Notes: a model not told the origin generated them from the letters alone. A stretch of 64,000 nucleotides of DNA from Ligula intestinalis (GCA_036362985.1 JAYGXS010000001.1:49859043-49923042), one strand, 5' to 3'; shown: positions 48,291-61,499, counted from the stretch's first letter. Translations and numbers: made by a program.

Positions 48291-51200
48291 TTGTTGATCT
48301 TTACGTTTGTCAATTTCTCGGGCGAAATGGTTTACACTAAAAAGGGTTAACCGACGATGTTATGTAAGAAAACTTAATTTTTCATTTTTATTTTATTTTG
48401 CAAAATATGGATTTTGGCAAGGACATCTACAAAGGATGTGTATACCCGAAACACGAAAACAACGGTATCTTCAATTATTTTCATCCTTAAATCGGTGCTA
48501 AATTGATACTTATTTCATTTTTATTCTGGGTTTTGTACTTGCTCAGGATATAAACAAATTTTCGTTCAAATACTTTGGTCAAAAACGTTTGCCCTTTCGA
48601 ATAGTCTAGAATGCTACTCACAAGCCCCTCACATACGTTCAAGAAGATTCAGTTCAGTTGCTTTAAGAAAAGCTTATTTGCGCACCTCTGAACCTTCTAT
48701 GTTATAATAAAAAACATAAAATAGAACACTAAACAGGGTAATCAGAAAAATTTAACAAGTTAACGTACGATTAATAAGTTAAAGTTGCATGAGGAGATAT
48801 TTATATGTACCCGATTTGATGTGCTGTACACTATTTCGTTCAGGTACATGTATGTTTCAGTGGAATAAATACAAATTTAGCGGTCTGCAAGCGGCTGCAT
48901 GAATGTCTGTAAGTAATAGCGAGTTTTTTATTGTCCATAAGTAAACGTATCTGAAATAATAAAATAATATTTTACAGTAAAAATTCTATTTAATGCCCCT
49001 TAACGAGCAATTTCGAAATACATATACAATGTGGAGCGGACTAATAGTGGAAAAAACTCCTGAAAACAAAATACTTTTACTAGTGTTTTTCAGTAATTGG
49101 GGCATTTCGGGAGAAAAAAAAATTGCAGCTTGAGGAATGGTGGCAGGTTGGAACGAAGAAGGACCGGCACAACTGCACTGTATGTTTTCAGTCTGCATTC
49201 CTTTCCGTGGAATCAGGATTCTGCACCAGGAAAGAGTGCGTGGGCGGACAGTTGCTTGCTGTCAGGTGAAGAAATTGCCGGTCGGGCATCTTTGCCCTCG
49301 AGATGAGACCTTGTGCAGGGCTCAGAGGCCGTGAAGTACATCATACTGGCAGAAGTTTCGCATAACCCTAAATTGGTTGGCATTTAGCGGAAATTCATAT
49401 CTACTAGAGGCAGTTTCTGTTCCCTTGCATAGCCGGGAGTCCACACAATCAATCCTTAACAGGGCTGGATATCAATTTATACACGCTCCTGGTTCGTCTT
49501 TATCGACTGTGTTATGAAATGCCATGATCTCTAGAAAGGAACGTCAAAAATTATATTCTTCAATACGGTTTATGTAGCACCACTATCGAGTAGTCCTTTC
49601 GCAGAATTTTGATTCACTTGGAGCTATTTTTTCTATCCCGACTGACTTTACTGTGCATGTCCTCAAGACCTTTCTTTCTTAGAATACACCTAGCAAGATG
49701 AAGCTTTTGAAACGTTAAATTTATCAAAACCCAATTTTTTAAATACGTCCGATATACGTGTTCCCAAGTGGACCCCAGACTGAATTTCAAAGCTAAGAAC
49801 CTGCTCGGGTGTTATTTCTTTACGCCCATCTACCGATGGGAAGTAAGCCCGAAGAAGCCATTCTGATCTCTATTCCATCGGTTTGTAGTTCTTCCGATTA
49901 TAATTTGCCCCTCTTTAGTAAGTGCGTAAAAATCGCACTTGGTTTTGGACTACAATGAAATGTATGAATACACTTACAATATAAATAGTAGTTTTGGTAA
50001 GTAGCACCGATCATCTAAATGAGCTGTTAATCTAAATATTAATTTTCCCTGACACCGGTTCAACTGACTCAATCACAGGCACACGGGGATCTCTGACTTT
50101 CCGAAAATACCTTGTTTGGTTGCAAGAAACATATATTATCCCCACAGGCTCTGCTGTCCGAAGCTTGCTCATAACGATAAGTGACACCTACTTGAAATGA
50201 TGTACTTAAATATGACTTTAACTATTATGGCTGAAATTAACCTGTGCTTTAAGTTCGAAACGACTTTCCTAGGGGCTTTCTAGTCAAAAGATCCAACATA
50301 AATTATTAATAGGTACTCGCTGGCTACAATCATAACACATCTGCTTACATTTTTTCTCTAACTTTAACCTTAAGTTGTTGAACAAAACATTTTGCTTAAG
50401 CCTGATAAGAAGACGATACTGTTGTTTCTATATCTAAGCCATTTTTAAACATCTGTAAATTAAGCTGGGTACGCAGGACACCCAGAAGTTTTAATAAAAA
50501 TGTTTAAAAATCCTATTTCATTTAATCTCCAAAATTTTGACTAGGACAGCAAAATTAATCATTTTTAACAATTACAGGTACAGTTTCATTGCTTTTAGAA
50601 CATCATGCCGCTCCAAGTTTTTGTTTGTACATGAATGAGGTTTTATTTCCATTCAATAAAATGTAACGCTACTTACCTTCTCTTTATGCTGCGTTAAACA
50701 TTATAGTTAAAAAGATCAAAGGGTGGGCATACATTTCCTTTCAATAACATTTCTTCAGACCTATACATTTATATGGTAATTAACTAACAAGTCGCTAACA
50801 CAACAACGTGCAGTGCATCACCTGTCTCGGCTGCCGGTCCCCCAGACACTGACATGTTGGTCTCGATTCCCCCCAATCCATTGCCCCTGGCAACCGCAGT
50901 ACTTTTTTTTGCAACCTGTATAGTCATTTAGTTAATTTTTAGAGTTGTTTAGCTCCCACTGTTCGTCTTAAAAGGCTTTCTAAGCGGCTTTCTTGGGATC
51001 CGGATCGCTGAGGAGGACGATTTACTTCACCAAGTGACCTGGGAAAACATCTCTTATATACGAATTGGGAGCATTTTGGAGGCTGAGCGATGTATTTACG
51101 CGGAACAATTGCTGTTCTACGAAAGTATCGTAATCCCACCAGGCATCACATGGCGTTGGAGTCTTTACATCATGGGCGACACTGCCAGTTGTCTCCCCTA

Positions 51201-52329
51201 AAACTTGATGTCTGAGAACTCACCACTTCTATCATCGCGCAAAATGGCTGACTATCATGCGGCACATTGCAAGCATGGGTGACGCTCATTCCACCATGCG
51301 TATTTCCGCAGCAAAGGATGGGAGTGCTATGAAGAATCCCAACAAAATGAACTGTTCAATATGCCATCAGCGCTCAATATTCGTGATGACATGGTCGATT
51401 TTTTCATGAACTGTAGATTTAAAAAAGTGAAACTTGTTCCCAATTCTTATATTTCTTTTTTTCTGTAACGTAGCTTTCTGACTTAAAAGCGGAGTTAAGT
51501 TTTCAGCGGGGATATTCACTTTTTGACATTTTCGGAGGGCCTACATTTGTGTATTAGGCATGATCAACCCACTTAGTTTAGTGCAATTCTGTTTATTCAG
51601 ATTGAGCCGAAAAAATGTCAATTATTGCCTTCGACAGTAGCTAACAGAAATCCCCCCCCCCCAAACATCTGGTAGGACTTTCTTCCTGTTAATTTTAACT
51701 TCAGACTTCTAATGACGGCTGATTAGATCACTTCCCTCCTGGACATTTTCGCTTCATAAACGTGATCTGCCCTTCTTTTTATTTACTAGATTAGGCAGCG
51801 AAATTTAATTATCAATGCTTGATTCATTGCCATATTTTCTCCCTGAGCAGGCTTCGTCCGTCTTCACACTAACTACACTAAATGTGACTTAACGAAAATG
51901 GCAAATTGTGCGTAGCAAATGTGCTACTCGTTCGCTATATGGAGGCAAATTTTCTAAATTGTTGTTTTTTTTACCGTTTTAATCGCACTTTGACTACTGT
52001 GCGTCGGGACACTATCATCCTAGTTGTCAAAACCATACAAGTAACTGTTAAGTCAGTATTATCTGACTGTCCATCATAATTCTGCTTAGTTCTTCCCACG
52101 AAAAGCCTGATCGAATAACTAGGTTGAAGGATAACGACAACAGCAAGAGGCGCAGCTTTTAGGCACCCACTTAAGCAACCTTATCATCGGGATTTCTACG
52201 GTTTACGTAGACCTGCACTACATATTAACCAGTCAGATTCACATGAACCAGGCAAGATAAACAATTCTGGCCCTCCTTTGAGTGCTTTTGTTACCCAAGA
52301 GGCGGCGAATGCCAACCCCTTTAGTTAGA
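48291..52329. other. Mostly AT-rich sequence, no recognised gene
   Basis: Only random short frames are present. GC-richer patches at 49140-49480 and 50820-51340 are probably repeat-derived but unassigned. A C11 run lies at 51652-51662. Confidence 0.35.
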
Positions 52330-52690
52330 ATACGGGGGAAGGAGTGAGGTCGATCCTCAGCGCACTTCTTTCCTCATTAGAAACAAGCTGATGCACTTTA
52401 AGTTATCACGGCGCGCTCAAAGCCGTGGCTTGGAGGACTGCCAATTGACGGGATAACTTGGACACTGCAGTCGACTCAGTGTGTATCTTGTTCTGTGGAG
52501 TGGTATATTGCGGGCTGAGAGTCAGGCTGCAATGGCTCCTCCTTAACGTGGCCATTATGGCGCTCCCGCACACGTGGGAGCCTACCTAACAAGTTGGTGT
52601 TGGAGTGCCTTCGCGCACACCGCCTGCCCCTCCTCTCCATTTCTGGTTTTCTCGAATATTCCCTTGACATTGAATACAGGAGTGGGAGCG
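52330..52690 (-). repeat. R1 dispersed repeat, inverted copy
   Basis: The reverse complement aligns with 10275-10570. Shared segments include AATGTCAAG...TATTC, GAGCCATTGCAGCCTGACT, CCCGTCAATTGGCAGTCCTC and ATGAGGAAAG. The core also matches the R1 segments in both copies of the segmental duplication. No coding capacity is visible. Confidence 0.6.
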
Positions 52691-53280
52691 GTGAGAGTGT
52701 GGGGTAGATCCTGCAAGTTTACGTTCCCTATAATACAGCTGACTGGTAGTTGCTAGCATATAGTCATTATTTTCCCACTATGGATGGGTACGACGTTTGA
52801 AAACTCCAATAGTTCTGGAGGGTTATCGGCTTCAAGCGATTTTCAAACGGTTGTACAAGGTCCTTCAGCTAATTCTTCAGCAATTTTACATAAAAGTATG
52901 CATGAAATCTGGTCCTCTCTAGATGACTTAGGCAAATCCATCTTGTCGGCATGGCATGCCATGCCCTGACATACGTGACAGTACGTAGCAACCTGGCGTG
53001 ACCTTCAGCGCCAGGGCGACGTTCGGCCACGGTATCCGAAAGTCTGCACGATGAAGCTTCTCCTTCGTATGGTCACGTAGCCATAAAACAGTCATTTAGG
53101 CTGTCGGCTGTCATACTACATGTATCGTATCGCATCCCAAAGTCTTAATTAGTGTAAACTGCAGCATTAAGCAGTCCATACCGGCTCAAAAGCAAGTGCA
53201 TATTCGCTTGCATTTACTTTTTCTAATAAAAATGGAAGCAGACATAATTTAAAGGATGAATGTTTATTCAGTAAAAGTGG
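52691..53280. other. No recognised feature
   Basis: A 61-codon frame at 52784-52969 has balanced composition but no known domain and no support as a gene. Confidence 0.3.
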
Positions 53281-53640
53281 AAAAACTTATTTGTAGGGCT
53301 CTCTAAACAAATCTTTCCCCGTTCAACTGCCTAACGTATTTTATGGTCAAACACTTAACTCTTGGCTAGTGAGCGTTACTGAATATTTAATCGTTGCGGA
53401 GGTGATCAAAAAAATATTTAATTCAATAAAATTACATTTTTTTAATGCACCAAAAAGAATAAAATTCCATCAACATGAACTCCTGTTGTGCAGGATACGG
53501 ATGCCAGTTGAGGGAAATTCGACCTCAAATTGGCGGAATTTAACGAAAAAAGAAAAAAGGCTGGTTACTGAAAATGTAAAAAAGGTTATCGTTAAAATTC
53601 AAAGACAAAAAAGACCTCTAAAGTCAGTCCTGCCGTAAAA
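53281..53640 (+). repeat. Local repeat R4, copy 1
   Basis: It aligns end to end with 54401-54757. Shared landmarks are TTGTAGGG near the start, ATAAAATTCCATCAACA in the middle, and CCTCTAAAGTCAGTCCTGCC at the end. An 89-codon frame (53369-53638) inside copy 1 is not preserved in copy 2, so it is probably not a gene. Confidence 0.8.
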
Positions 53641-54400
53641 GTTGGCAGAATGAATCGTACAAACATGCAGTCCACGGCCGAAAGAATTTATACGGTTTCA
53701 GAATCAAAGACCATGCATTAAGCTCCATTATTTTGACCCGCAGTGGACTGTTGACGATTCTGATGGGTTGTTCTGCTGCCACGTTTTCAGCAGACTAGGC
53801 ACTCAGCAAGGGCGTATTATCGCCTCATCTCCAGCAATTCGGCTATGATCTAGTGACCTCTACGGTTCTCCACTCTCGTATAGCTGTGATGCCCGCGATG
53901 GGCTCCCTCTGTCTTGTCTCGCACATTCTCATTAGCAGGACGTTCCCTTTTTAGATCTTTTTTCCTCCCATGAGTGGCAGTTTATTCGCCTTGAAATTCC
54001 TCAAATCGCATTTAAACTTCTATACGTTCTGAAAGTGTCCAAGGCTGCTCTTTCTGCTTTTGTTAGATTTCACTGGTTCGTGGTATTTGGTACCACTAAT
54101 AAGGTGAGGTACTAATACCGAATAAATAATTGCAGATATATTCAAACTTCTCGTAATAAATGAATAATCAGGTATGTTTACTCTTTTTGACTGGCCAATG
54201 GCTGCTCGCTTTTCGCATGCATGATGCAAATTACCCCTTTTTGAATTCTTCTGCGGTGTCGATGTATTTCGTAGCCAATATTTCACCATTAGGGAGCTAA
54301 GATATGTGTGCTTATCCTTCTCTTAAGAAAATTGAACTGGATACTTCCACTGGCCACTGACAGTTCCTTACAGGAAGGCGAAGTTGTAAGACAAACGGGC
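53641..54400. other. Spacer between R4 copies, no recognised gene
   Basis: It includes a GC-richer patch (53670-53990). Nothing could be assigned. Confidence 0.3.
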
Positions 54401-54757
54401 AAAACTGACTTGTAGGGTCCTCTAAATATCTATTCCTCCGCCTAACTGCTGAACGTATTGTGTTGTCAAACATTTAATTCTTGGGTACTAAGTGTAAATT
54501 AAAACGTAATTATGGCAGAAATGATCAAAAATATTAAATTGAATAAGATTATATTTGCCTTTATCTACCAAATAAAATAAAATTCCATCAACACAAACTC
54601 TTGTTGCGCAGGTCACGGATGCCAATTGAAATAAATTAAACGTTATGTGAGCGAAATTCAGCAAAAATGTAAAGTCGGGCTACTGAAAATTTAAAAGTAA
54701 CTTTTTTATCCACGTCAACGGGATTTTGAGCCTCTAAAGTCAGTCCTGCCGACAAAC
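54401..54757 (+). repeat. Local repeat R4, copy 2
   Basis: Direct partner of 53281-53640, starting 1120 bases downstream. The divergence is spread over the whole length, so the duplication is not recent. Confidence 0.8.
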
Positions 54758-56259
54758 ATAATGCAAAAATACAGAGGAATTAATAATCTAGTATTGAAAA
54801 TATCCCATTTGGCTCTTCCAAAGCCAGTTGCGGCTTGAAAAAATATCGTGCTTAAAAGTGGGTTGTTGAAGAACAGTAGCAGAGAACTTTATTGAAGGGA
54901 AGATTCCACAGTGTAAACATCTTCGAAAAATTCCGAGACTCCGATGTTTCTGGGAACCATTTCTCAAAATATTGTTGTTTTTGCCCTTAAGGATTTCAAG
55001 GTGGTTGTGATTCTTACTATTACTACTGATGTAGGCACAAGATGCTTTGGATTTTGTGGTGCCAATTTAAGGAATTTCAGTTCGTAAGGTGCGTGTGTTT
55101 TACGAGCAGTCTTTTACAGTGATTGCATTGCCTTATGCAAACTTTCCCTGTTTCTTATCTGTATAAATATTGTTGTAACTTGCACCTCTTTCGAATCTCC
55201 CTTTTACCAATGCCGTTAACTATTTCAGTCTGCTCTTGCTATAATTTTTTATTGAGGAACATCACTTTTCAATTCAATATATTCTGGCTAATTTAAAGAA
55301 TCCCCCACATTCTTCACTCCCTCCTATTTATAGAACCCCCTGAAGTGTGTGTCCAGTCGCCAAATCTATTGCGTTAAGTTTACATAACTAGACATTATAA
55401 GTGAAATTCATGAATTTTAATATATATTTGCCGAAAAGCCGCGTCATAAGGAATTCAGTACTGTGGTAAAATAAATAAAATGTGCACAGTTGGGTGCACA
55501 ATCGGGTAGCCTGAGTGACTTGCCAAGATTAGAACTAAATGATCTTCTAATCTCAATCGTGCTCTGATCGGATTTGTGAGCCTTTTGTTTTGGAGGCCAG
55601 AATTTATAAGAGAAACCTGATACTATTCTTTCTCCATGGACGTGAGATCATTGCAGAGAAAAAAAGTTTGCGTTTTCCAGATACTTGGAAAAACCATTTT
55701 GGTGGGTAAAAATAAAATGAACTTCTAGGGGTGAAAAGAGTTTAACTAAAGCAGGTGCATTATAACTATAAGATGATAGGCACCGGGCATGGTTATTGTT
55801 AATTTAGTAATAAGAAGAGTTGATTTCGAAAAATAAGTAAAAAAGTAAATATTAACCAAAAACGTAAAAAATGCCTGCTTCCAGCCTCCGAAATCATAGA
55901 AATTTTAGGTTTGTTAGTTAGTTAGTGTGATTACACTCACGGTGATAAGCGTGGCATCTGCAGCTCAGCTAACTGCAACATAGGGAGTTTGTTTAAGTTT
56001 TTTTTCCTGCATTTGAGGTTTTGGAAGGTGCCCAAGTGGTGCCTTACCAACGCTTTAAAATTGCCTGTAAACTGGCATTATAAACATAGATCTATGTAAC
56101 TGATAGATCATTGGCCTCGCGTAAAGGCCTTCCCTATTATGCAGCTTCAAATCCCACTAAGTGTCGCGAGTTTTTTTCAAAACTGGGTATGCTTAATTAG
56201 GTTTGTTAACCACCATATATCTGAGTAGGGAGTATTTGGAGATTTTTAATTTTATGACA
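54758..56259. other. AT-rich sequence, no recognised gene
   Basis: No open frame of note. It may hold the unrecognised 3' end of the LINE copy that follows on the minus strand. Confidence 0.35.
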
Positions 56260-57500
56260 GCCAGACTCGTTCATCAAATTGAAGAAAGAACAAAAATACT
56301 TAAAAATGGGAAGGGTAAAAAGGTATTAGTTCTTAATTTCTTCTCATGAAAGCAAAAATAATATTAAATGAGTCCACAAATCTAGGCAGATGTAGCCGTT
56401 CTTCGATCGGCGTGCGGCAAAAGATCTAATTTATTGGTGTAGCTTAAGCTTTTATTCTTGGTGCTGGAAAATTCTGTCATTGAGGATGTCTTGACCAATA
56501 ACTGGTTGCGGCAACCTTTCAGTCCCAAAACACATGTAATGACATTTAGAAGGTGTGAGTTTGCTTAGCCACTTTGAGCTTAATGAACAGCAGGCATTTA
56601 GGTCTGTATTGATTTGTTCTTAGCGTCATTGGTCCGTAGAGATAGAGATGGAATACATGCATTTGAGCTCATCACCAGAAATGAACTTTTGAGAATTTTT
56701 ACCGCTCGATTTAATATCATTAATGAAAAGCAAACCGAAGGAGGACCTATCATGGTACCTTAAAGGATAACTGCTTAAATCGTTGGGTCTCTGTTGAAAA
56801 CTGGAGGCCCTTCTTTAACCTTTGGTTTTCGATTAGATAGATATAGTCAACTAGAATCAGTAAGGGGACTGTGAAGTCCTTGAACTTGTAGTTCGACCAA
56901 GAGTTGCCAATGGGGCACCCTATCAAAGGCTTTAATAAGCTCAAAAATGACGAAGTACAGTCGATAATTATTTTTAAAAGAAAATAACAGATTCAAAAAA
57001 CGTTTGACCTATTTCATAGTAACGATCCGGCAAAAGCCATGTTTTGATTAGCTTGGAATGGATTGGCTATGCAATAATTCTGCTATCAATTATTCCACCT
57101 GTCAAGCAAGAGGGCGTTTAAGTAAACATGGTGCTTATTCAAATAAAGAGAAATAACTAGATTTAACCCCGAAATTATAATAGAAGTTTTACAATAAGCA
57201 CGGAGGTGATCATGTTTCAAAATACGGAGCATAATTGACTCAGTAAAGGGGAACATTGTCAGTTTCAAATAAATGCGAATTAATAAATCGGCTTAAGTTT
57301 TTATGAATATTTGTACAGAAAGACGTTGTGGTGCCTTTCAAGAATGTGAAAATAGAGATACTGATTTTAAAAGGACGATAAAATTTCATGAAATTTTTAT
57401 CAACATCAGAGCACTTCAAAGCGTAATCGTGCATTATTTGGTTTGATTGACGTTTCTGGCACGAAAGTATTGTGAACTTGTCTTCGTTCACATTGATTAG
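56260..57500 (-). mobile_element. Old fragment of minus-strand LINE family (copy Z)
   Basis: RT motifs are readable on the minus strand across broken frames: KHGFCRI (motif 2 region, ~57030), ELIKAFDRVPHWQLLV (motif A, ~56940-56890), a decayed GTMIGP/VIGPLLF-like motif B (~56755), and LNACCSLSSKWLSKLTPSKC after the missing motif C. SYTNKLDLLPHADRRTATSA matches SYTNKLALPPHANRIPAKAA of copy Y, so they belong to one family. It is heavily mutated and is the oldest of the three copies. Confidence 0.65.
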
Positions 57501-58299
57501 ATTTATTCAAGAGATGGTTCTTCGTTTGCGTTATTCTTGCTGTGGTCGGTCGCACAATGCAGTTTATTTTTTATTTTTTTGACTGCAATAATCTGATGCC
57601 CATGCATGGGTTATCAGCGAAACATTTCGTCATATTCTACTTTAAGCCATGAAGCACTTCAATACGTTACTCTGCCTGTAAAATAAATAAATATATTTTA
57701 TATTTTAGGCCTGGAGGGCTTCGTCCTTGCAAACTAAGTGCTGTGTAAAAATAAATACAATGTTTATCAACGTTGTATTTATTTTTCCACAGCTCTCCGC
57801 GAAACAACCACATAGGCAGCGGGAGCGTTTCGTAGTGTTGGTAGATTAATTCATATTCACCAACATATCGTCGTTTTAAAATAGTAGTCAGCACTCTCTG
57901 AAACACATGGTGAACTAAGGAGGAAGCAGTGAAAAAAACTCCCGCTATTAAAGCTGGGGCAGAGTTCATCGAACCCCCGCTTAAAAAATAAAACGTAGGA
58001 GAAAAAAACTGCTTCAACAAAAGTAAGGGGGTTGGTTGAGAGGATTGATTGTAGTGCAAATGCGACAGGACTGTTGAGGGGAACGCATGAGAGTTGGAAG
58101 TGCTTCTTGTAATTGGAGAAATCATATAACAGCAGAGGCTGTCGTTCACCACTGTAACACCACCCGACTGGCTTCGTGATTAACCATCAGGGAGGTGAGA
58201 CCGGAGGAGGCCATCGCGGACAACAGGGTCGACAAGAAAGTGAACGGCAGGGGTCACCTGATCATCAGCAAAACGCCGGAGATGCGACCTTGTAGACTG

Positions 58300-59450
58300 C
58301 GGAGTCCAGCAACGAGCTGGTGAAAATAGTAGAAACCGCCATGAGCATGACTAAAGACCATGAAGCCTATCGTCAGGGTTGTAAAACGGAAAATGGAGAA
58401 ACAGCAATGATGACTGGATAGAAAAGCGGACGAAACATCGTTTCATTCGTTTAAACCAAAGAGGGGACAGCAGTATTCTAGGATGGGTAGAACATCCATG
58501 CGATAAAGTTTTCACTTTATTTCCAGCTGGAATAAATTGTGTGATACAAAACCACATATCTTTGCAGCCTTCGCAGGTATTCGATTCGCATGAGGCGGCA
58601 ATGCTAGTTTATTTGTATAGCTTAGACCTAAGTCTTTTATGGTGGATCAATCTTAAAGTGGAGTATTTTGAAAGACTAGGGGACGGGGGAAGCTTGGTGG
58701 GACCGAAACACATGAAACTACACTTGGATGGAGAAAATTTTCATCTGCCAGGTAGCACTCCAACGTGAGAGTGTAAGTAGGTCCGCATTTATTTAATCAA
58801 CGCATACACTTGCCGTGTCCTTATAAAATGAGCATATACATTTGAGGTCGTCTGCATAAACGAGATTGTGTGAATTTTTGGGAAAAGTCAAAATTTCGTT
58901 TATGGATAGAATGACGAATAAAGGACCCAAGACAGTGTCTTGAAATACACCACTCGTGATCAGCTGAGCAGTTGACTATCTATTACCTACTAAGACCTTT
59001 TGGCTGCGGTTAGACAAAGAGGAACCGATGAAGTCGAGGAGAGGTGGACGGATGCCAATTGCTTCCAATTTGACCAGAAGCCGTCTGTGCGGTACCTTGT
59101 CGAAGGTTTTGCTCAGGTCAAAGTAGATAACAACCACGGATTGCCGCTCGTTATGGAGGGAAGTGACGTGGTAAGAAGAGCTAAGTGGCACGTCTCGCAT
59201 GATCTTCCGGGTAGAAAACCATGCTGCGAGTCGCTTAAAAGCTTATTTTTAGGCAAAAATCGAGAATTTGATTTAAAATTATCTTCTTCAGAAGTTTATC
59301 TAGGGTTGGGGTTTATGAACACCGCAGTAATTATTTATGTCCGAACGAGATCCCGATTTAAAGACTGGAAGCAAATGGATGTCTTCCAAGTGTCAGGAAA
59401 GAAACCATTTGAGAGATCGACTGAAAACATATGGCTAAGTAATTTGGGAA
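58300..59450 (-). pseudogene. Reverse transcriptase of LINE copy Y
   Basis: Readable in order: NGFFPDTWKTS (~59415-59380), a decayed FKSGSRSDINNY segment, SDSQHGFLPGRSCETC (~59235-59185), motif A VVVIYFDLSKTFDKVPHRR then LLVKLEAIGI (~59140-59050), FLSNRSQKVLV-like sequence, motif B remnant, motif C LVYADDLKCICSFY (~58865-58825), then SYTNKLALPPHANR and a C-terminal stretch. The Phe-Asp of motif A and Asp-Asp of motif C are preserved, but the domain is split over all three frames. The part upstream of NGFFPDTW is displaced beyond 60749 by the nested insertion. Confidence 0.78.
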
Positions 59451-60741
59451 AGGTTGACACTCTTCTGATAACTGAACTGGATTTCAAAAGGCATTTGACA
59501 GCGTCCCACATGAGCGTCTAATGTATAAATTGTCAGAAATTGGCATAAGAGGAAACCTGCTGGCATGGATCACAGATTTTCTCACAGGGCGATCGCAAAC
59601 TGTATGCATCGATGACTAAAAGTCAAACCCTACATCTGTGCTGAGTGGCGTCCCCCAAAGCTCTGTCTTAGGGCCACTGCTCTTCCTTATCTATATCAAC
59701 GACTGTGTCAACGACCTGGGTTGCAGCGCTATCATGTTTGCCAACGACGTCAAACTCTGGAGAGTCATCAGGTCTGACGCCGATAGGAAAGCGCTTCAAG
59801 AGAGTCTCAATCGACGTAGCTGCTGGTCTGCTCATTGGCTCTTAAACTTCAACATTAGTAAGTGTGTGGTTTTAAGACTCCATACTAGGAGCACTAATGA
59901 GGAGAACGATTCCTTCCAATACCTCCTTGATGGGTACCCGCTTTCAAATAAGAACGAACAAAGGCATCTTGGTGTTCTGATAAATTCCTCACTTAAACCG
60001 TCTACTTAGTGCGTAAAGGCAGCTAAACGCGCAACACAAGTGCTGTTTGCGATTAGGCAGGGATTCGTCAACATCGACAAGGAGCTCTTTAGGAAAACCT
60101 GTGGAGCGTTTGTTCGGTCCCACTTAAAGTATGCCGTCCAGGCCTGGCGTCCGTGGTTCAAGAAGGATTACCTGCACCTGGAACGAGTGCAGGCGAGGGT
60201 GAAGAAGATGATCAAGAATCTTGGTCATCTGCCTTATGAAGACAGACTGACCAAACTTGATCTTTTCTCTCTCAATTATAGGCTACTCCAAGGGGACCTC
60301 ATACAAACCTACCGTATTGATAGAAGCCGAGACTGCGCCCTAGAATTTGATGATTTCTTCGAATTGGGTCGGACTGACCATCAGCGAGGTCATCCTTTTA
60401 AACTACAGAGGAAACCGGCCCATATCGACGTTCGACTGAACGCCTTCTCTCAGAGGGTCATTGGAGCGTGGAACGGACTCCCGGAAGATGTTGTCCTCTC
60501 AGACACTGTTGACATTTTTAAACACAAAGTTGATTCTCATTTGCTGAGAAACTGCAGCAGATATAATGAACAAAGTGTCAGTAGCAGCACATTGCAACTG
60601 GCTCACAGTTATCGCTGATGTTAAGCCTACATTTGCATTATGTCTTATTGTTTCGGTGGACCTATTGTGCGATTTTGGTTATGAAAAGGGAGATCAAGGG
60701 CGAAAGCCTTTTTCCTTAATAAAGTGACTTAAAGTGACTTG
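59451..60741 (+). mobile_element. 5'-truncated CR1-like LINE nested in copy Y
   Basis: It begins within RT motif A and runs through the C-terminal domain to a tail AAAGTGACTTAAAGTGACTTG. Imperfect flanking duplications AATTTGGGA (59441-59449) and AATTGGGA (60742-60749) mark the insertion. It is the same family as 30317-35156, with shared FFEL...RGHxxKL, NxLPxxxxxSxxVDxFK and tail type. Confidence 0.82.
59480..60618 (+). pseudogene. Truncated CR1-like RT and C-terminal domain, motif C altered
   Basis: After a one-base deletion near 59490, the frame reads AFDSVPHERLMYKLSEIGI, then SGVPQSSVLGPLLFLIYIND (motif B), then IMFANDVKLWR. The first catalytic Asp of FADD is Asn here (AAC at 59743-59745, a single G-to-A change). 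Only two in-frame stops follow (TAA near 59620 and TAG at 60007-60009) before the natural end at 60618, so this is the youngest readable element in the window. The C-terminal part has LGHLPYEDRLTKLDLFSLNY and GAWNGLPEDVVLSDTVDIFK. Confidence 0.85.
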
Positions 60742-61499
60742 AATTGGGATACAATCAGTTCCCGAAGAGTGCGAGTTTTTTCGACGAATTATATCCTTAC
60801 GAATAATTTATATGGAGAAATCAATGTTTTCGAGAATATTTTCTGAGTATGGCTGAAAACGACGGGACCGGTTCGGATTCTATCGTAAAATGCTTCGCAA
60901 AGAAAGCATTGAATAATTCAGCCTTATTGGACTCATCTAGTACAAATGTTTTATTCTTATTAGGCAATGGGGGTATTTTGCGGAGGACCTATGACGAAAC
61001 AGTTGTGCAACCGCTTTTGCAGAGTTTAACTCACTCAGGGCACAAGATTCCCTGTGCTGGTCACGCGCAAGACGAATCTTTGACGATAATTCGAAGATCT
61101 CTGCGATCCTTAGATGCACAGACAGCCAACTACTAGATCGATCTTTCAGCTGCCTCCTCAATTTTTTTAGTCTGGGCAAAAGAAAATGAGGGACGGTTTA
61201 TTCTGGTGTGTAGGGTTTTGCAATTTTAGTGAGCACAAATTCCAGCATTTTCTTATAAACGACCAACATGAGTTCAGAAAAATATGCAGCGTCGTTAATG
61301 GATGAGAGGCTCCGCCAAGCTAATGAGTCAAAAAATTGTTGATTGAGCTAATATCTGCGAGGTCATACGCATGATAGGTACGACTAGCACAAGCCTTTTC
61401 CGTAGAATGAAGCGGAAGGCAACAGTGAATTAATGTGTGATCACTTTGGAAGATGATATGCCTAAAATCAACGAAGAGAGGGGCACTACCGTTTGTGAA

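Noticed and set aside
50939..51340. GC-richer block as a retroelement coding fragment
   Set aside because: Several frames look peptide-like but no RT, integrase or endonuclease motif could be identified.
53369..53638. 89-codon plus-strand frame as a possible small gene
   Set aside because: It lies in repeat R4 and is not kept open in the second copy; composition is AT-driven.
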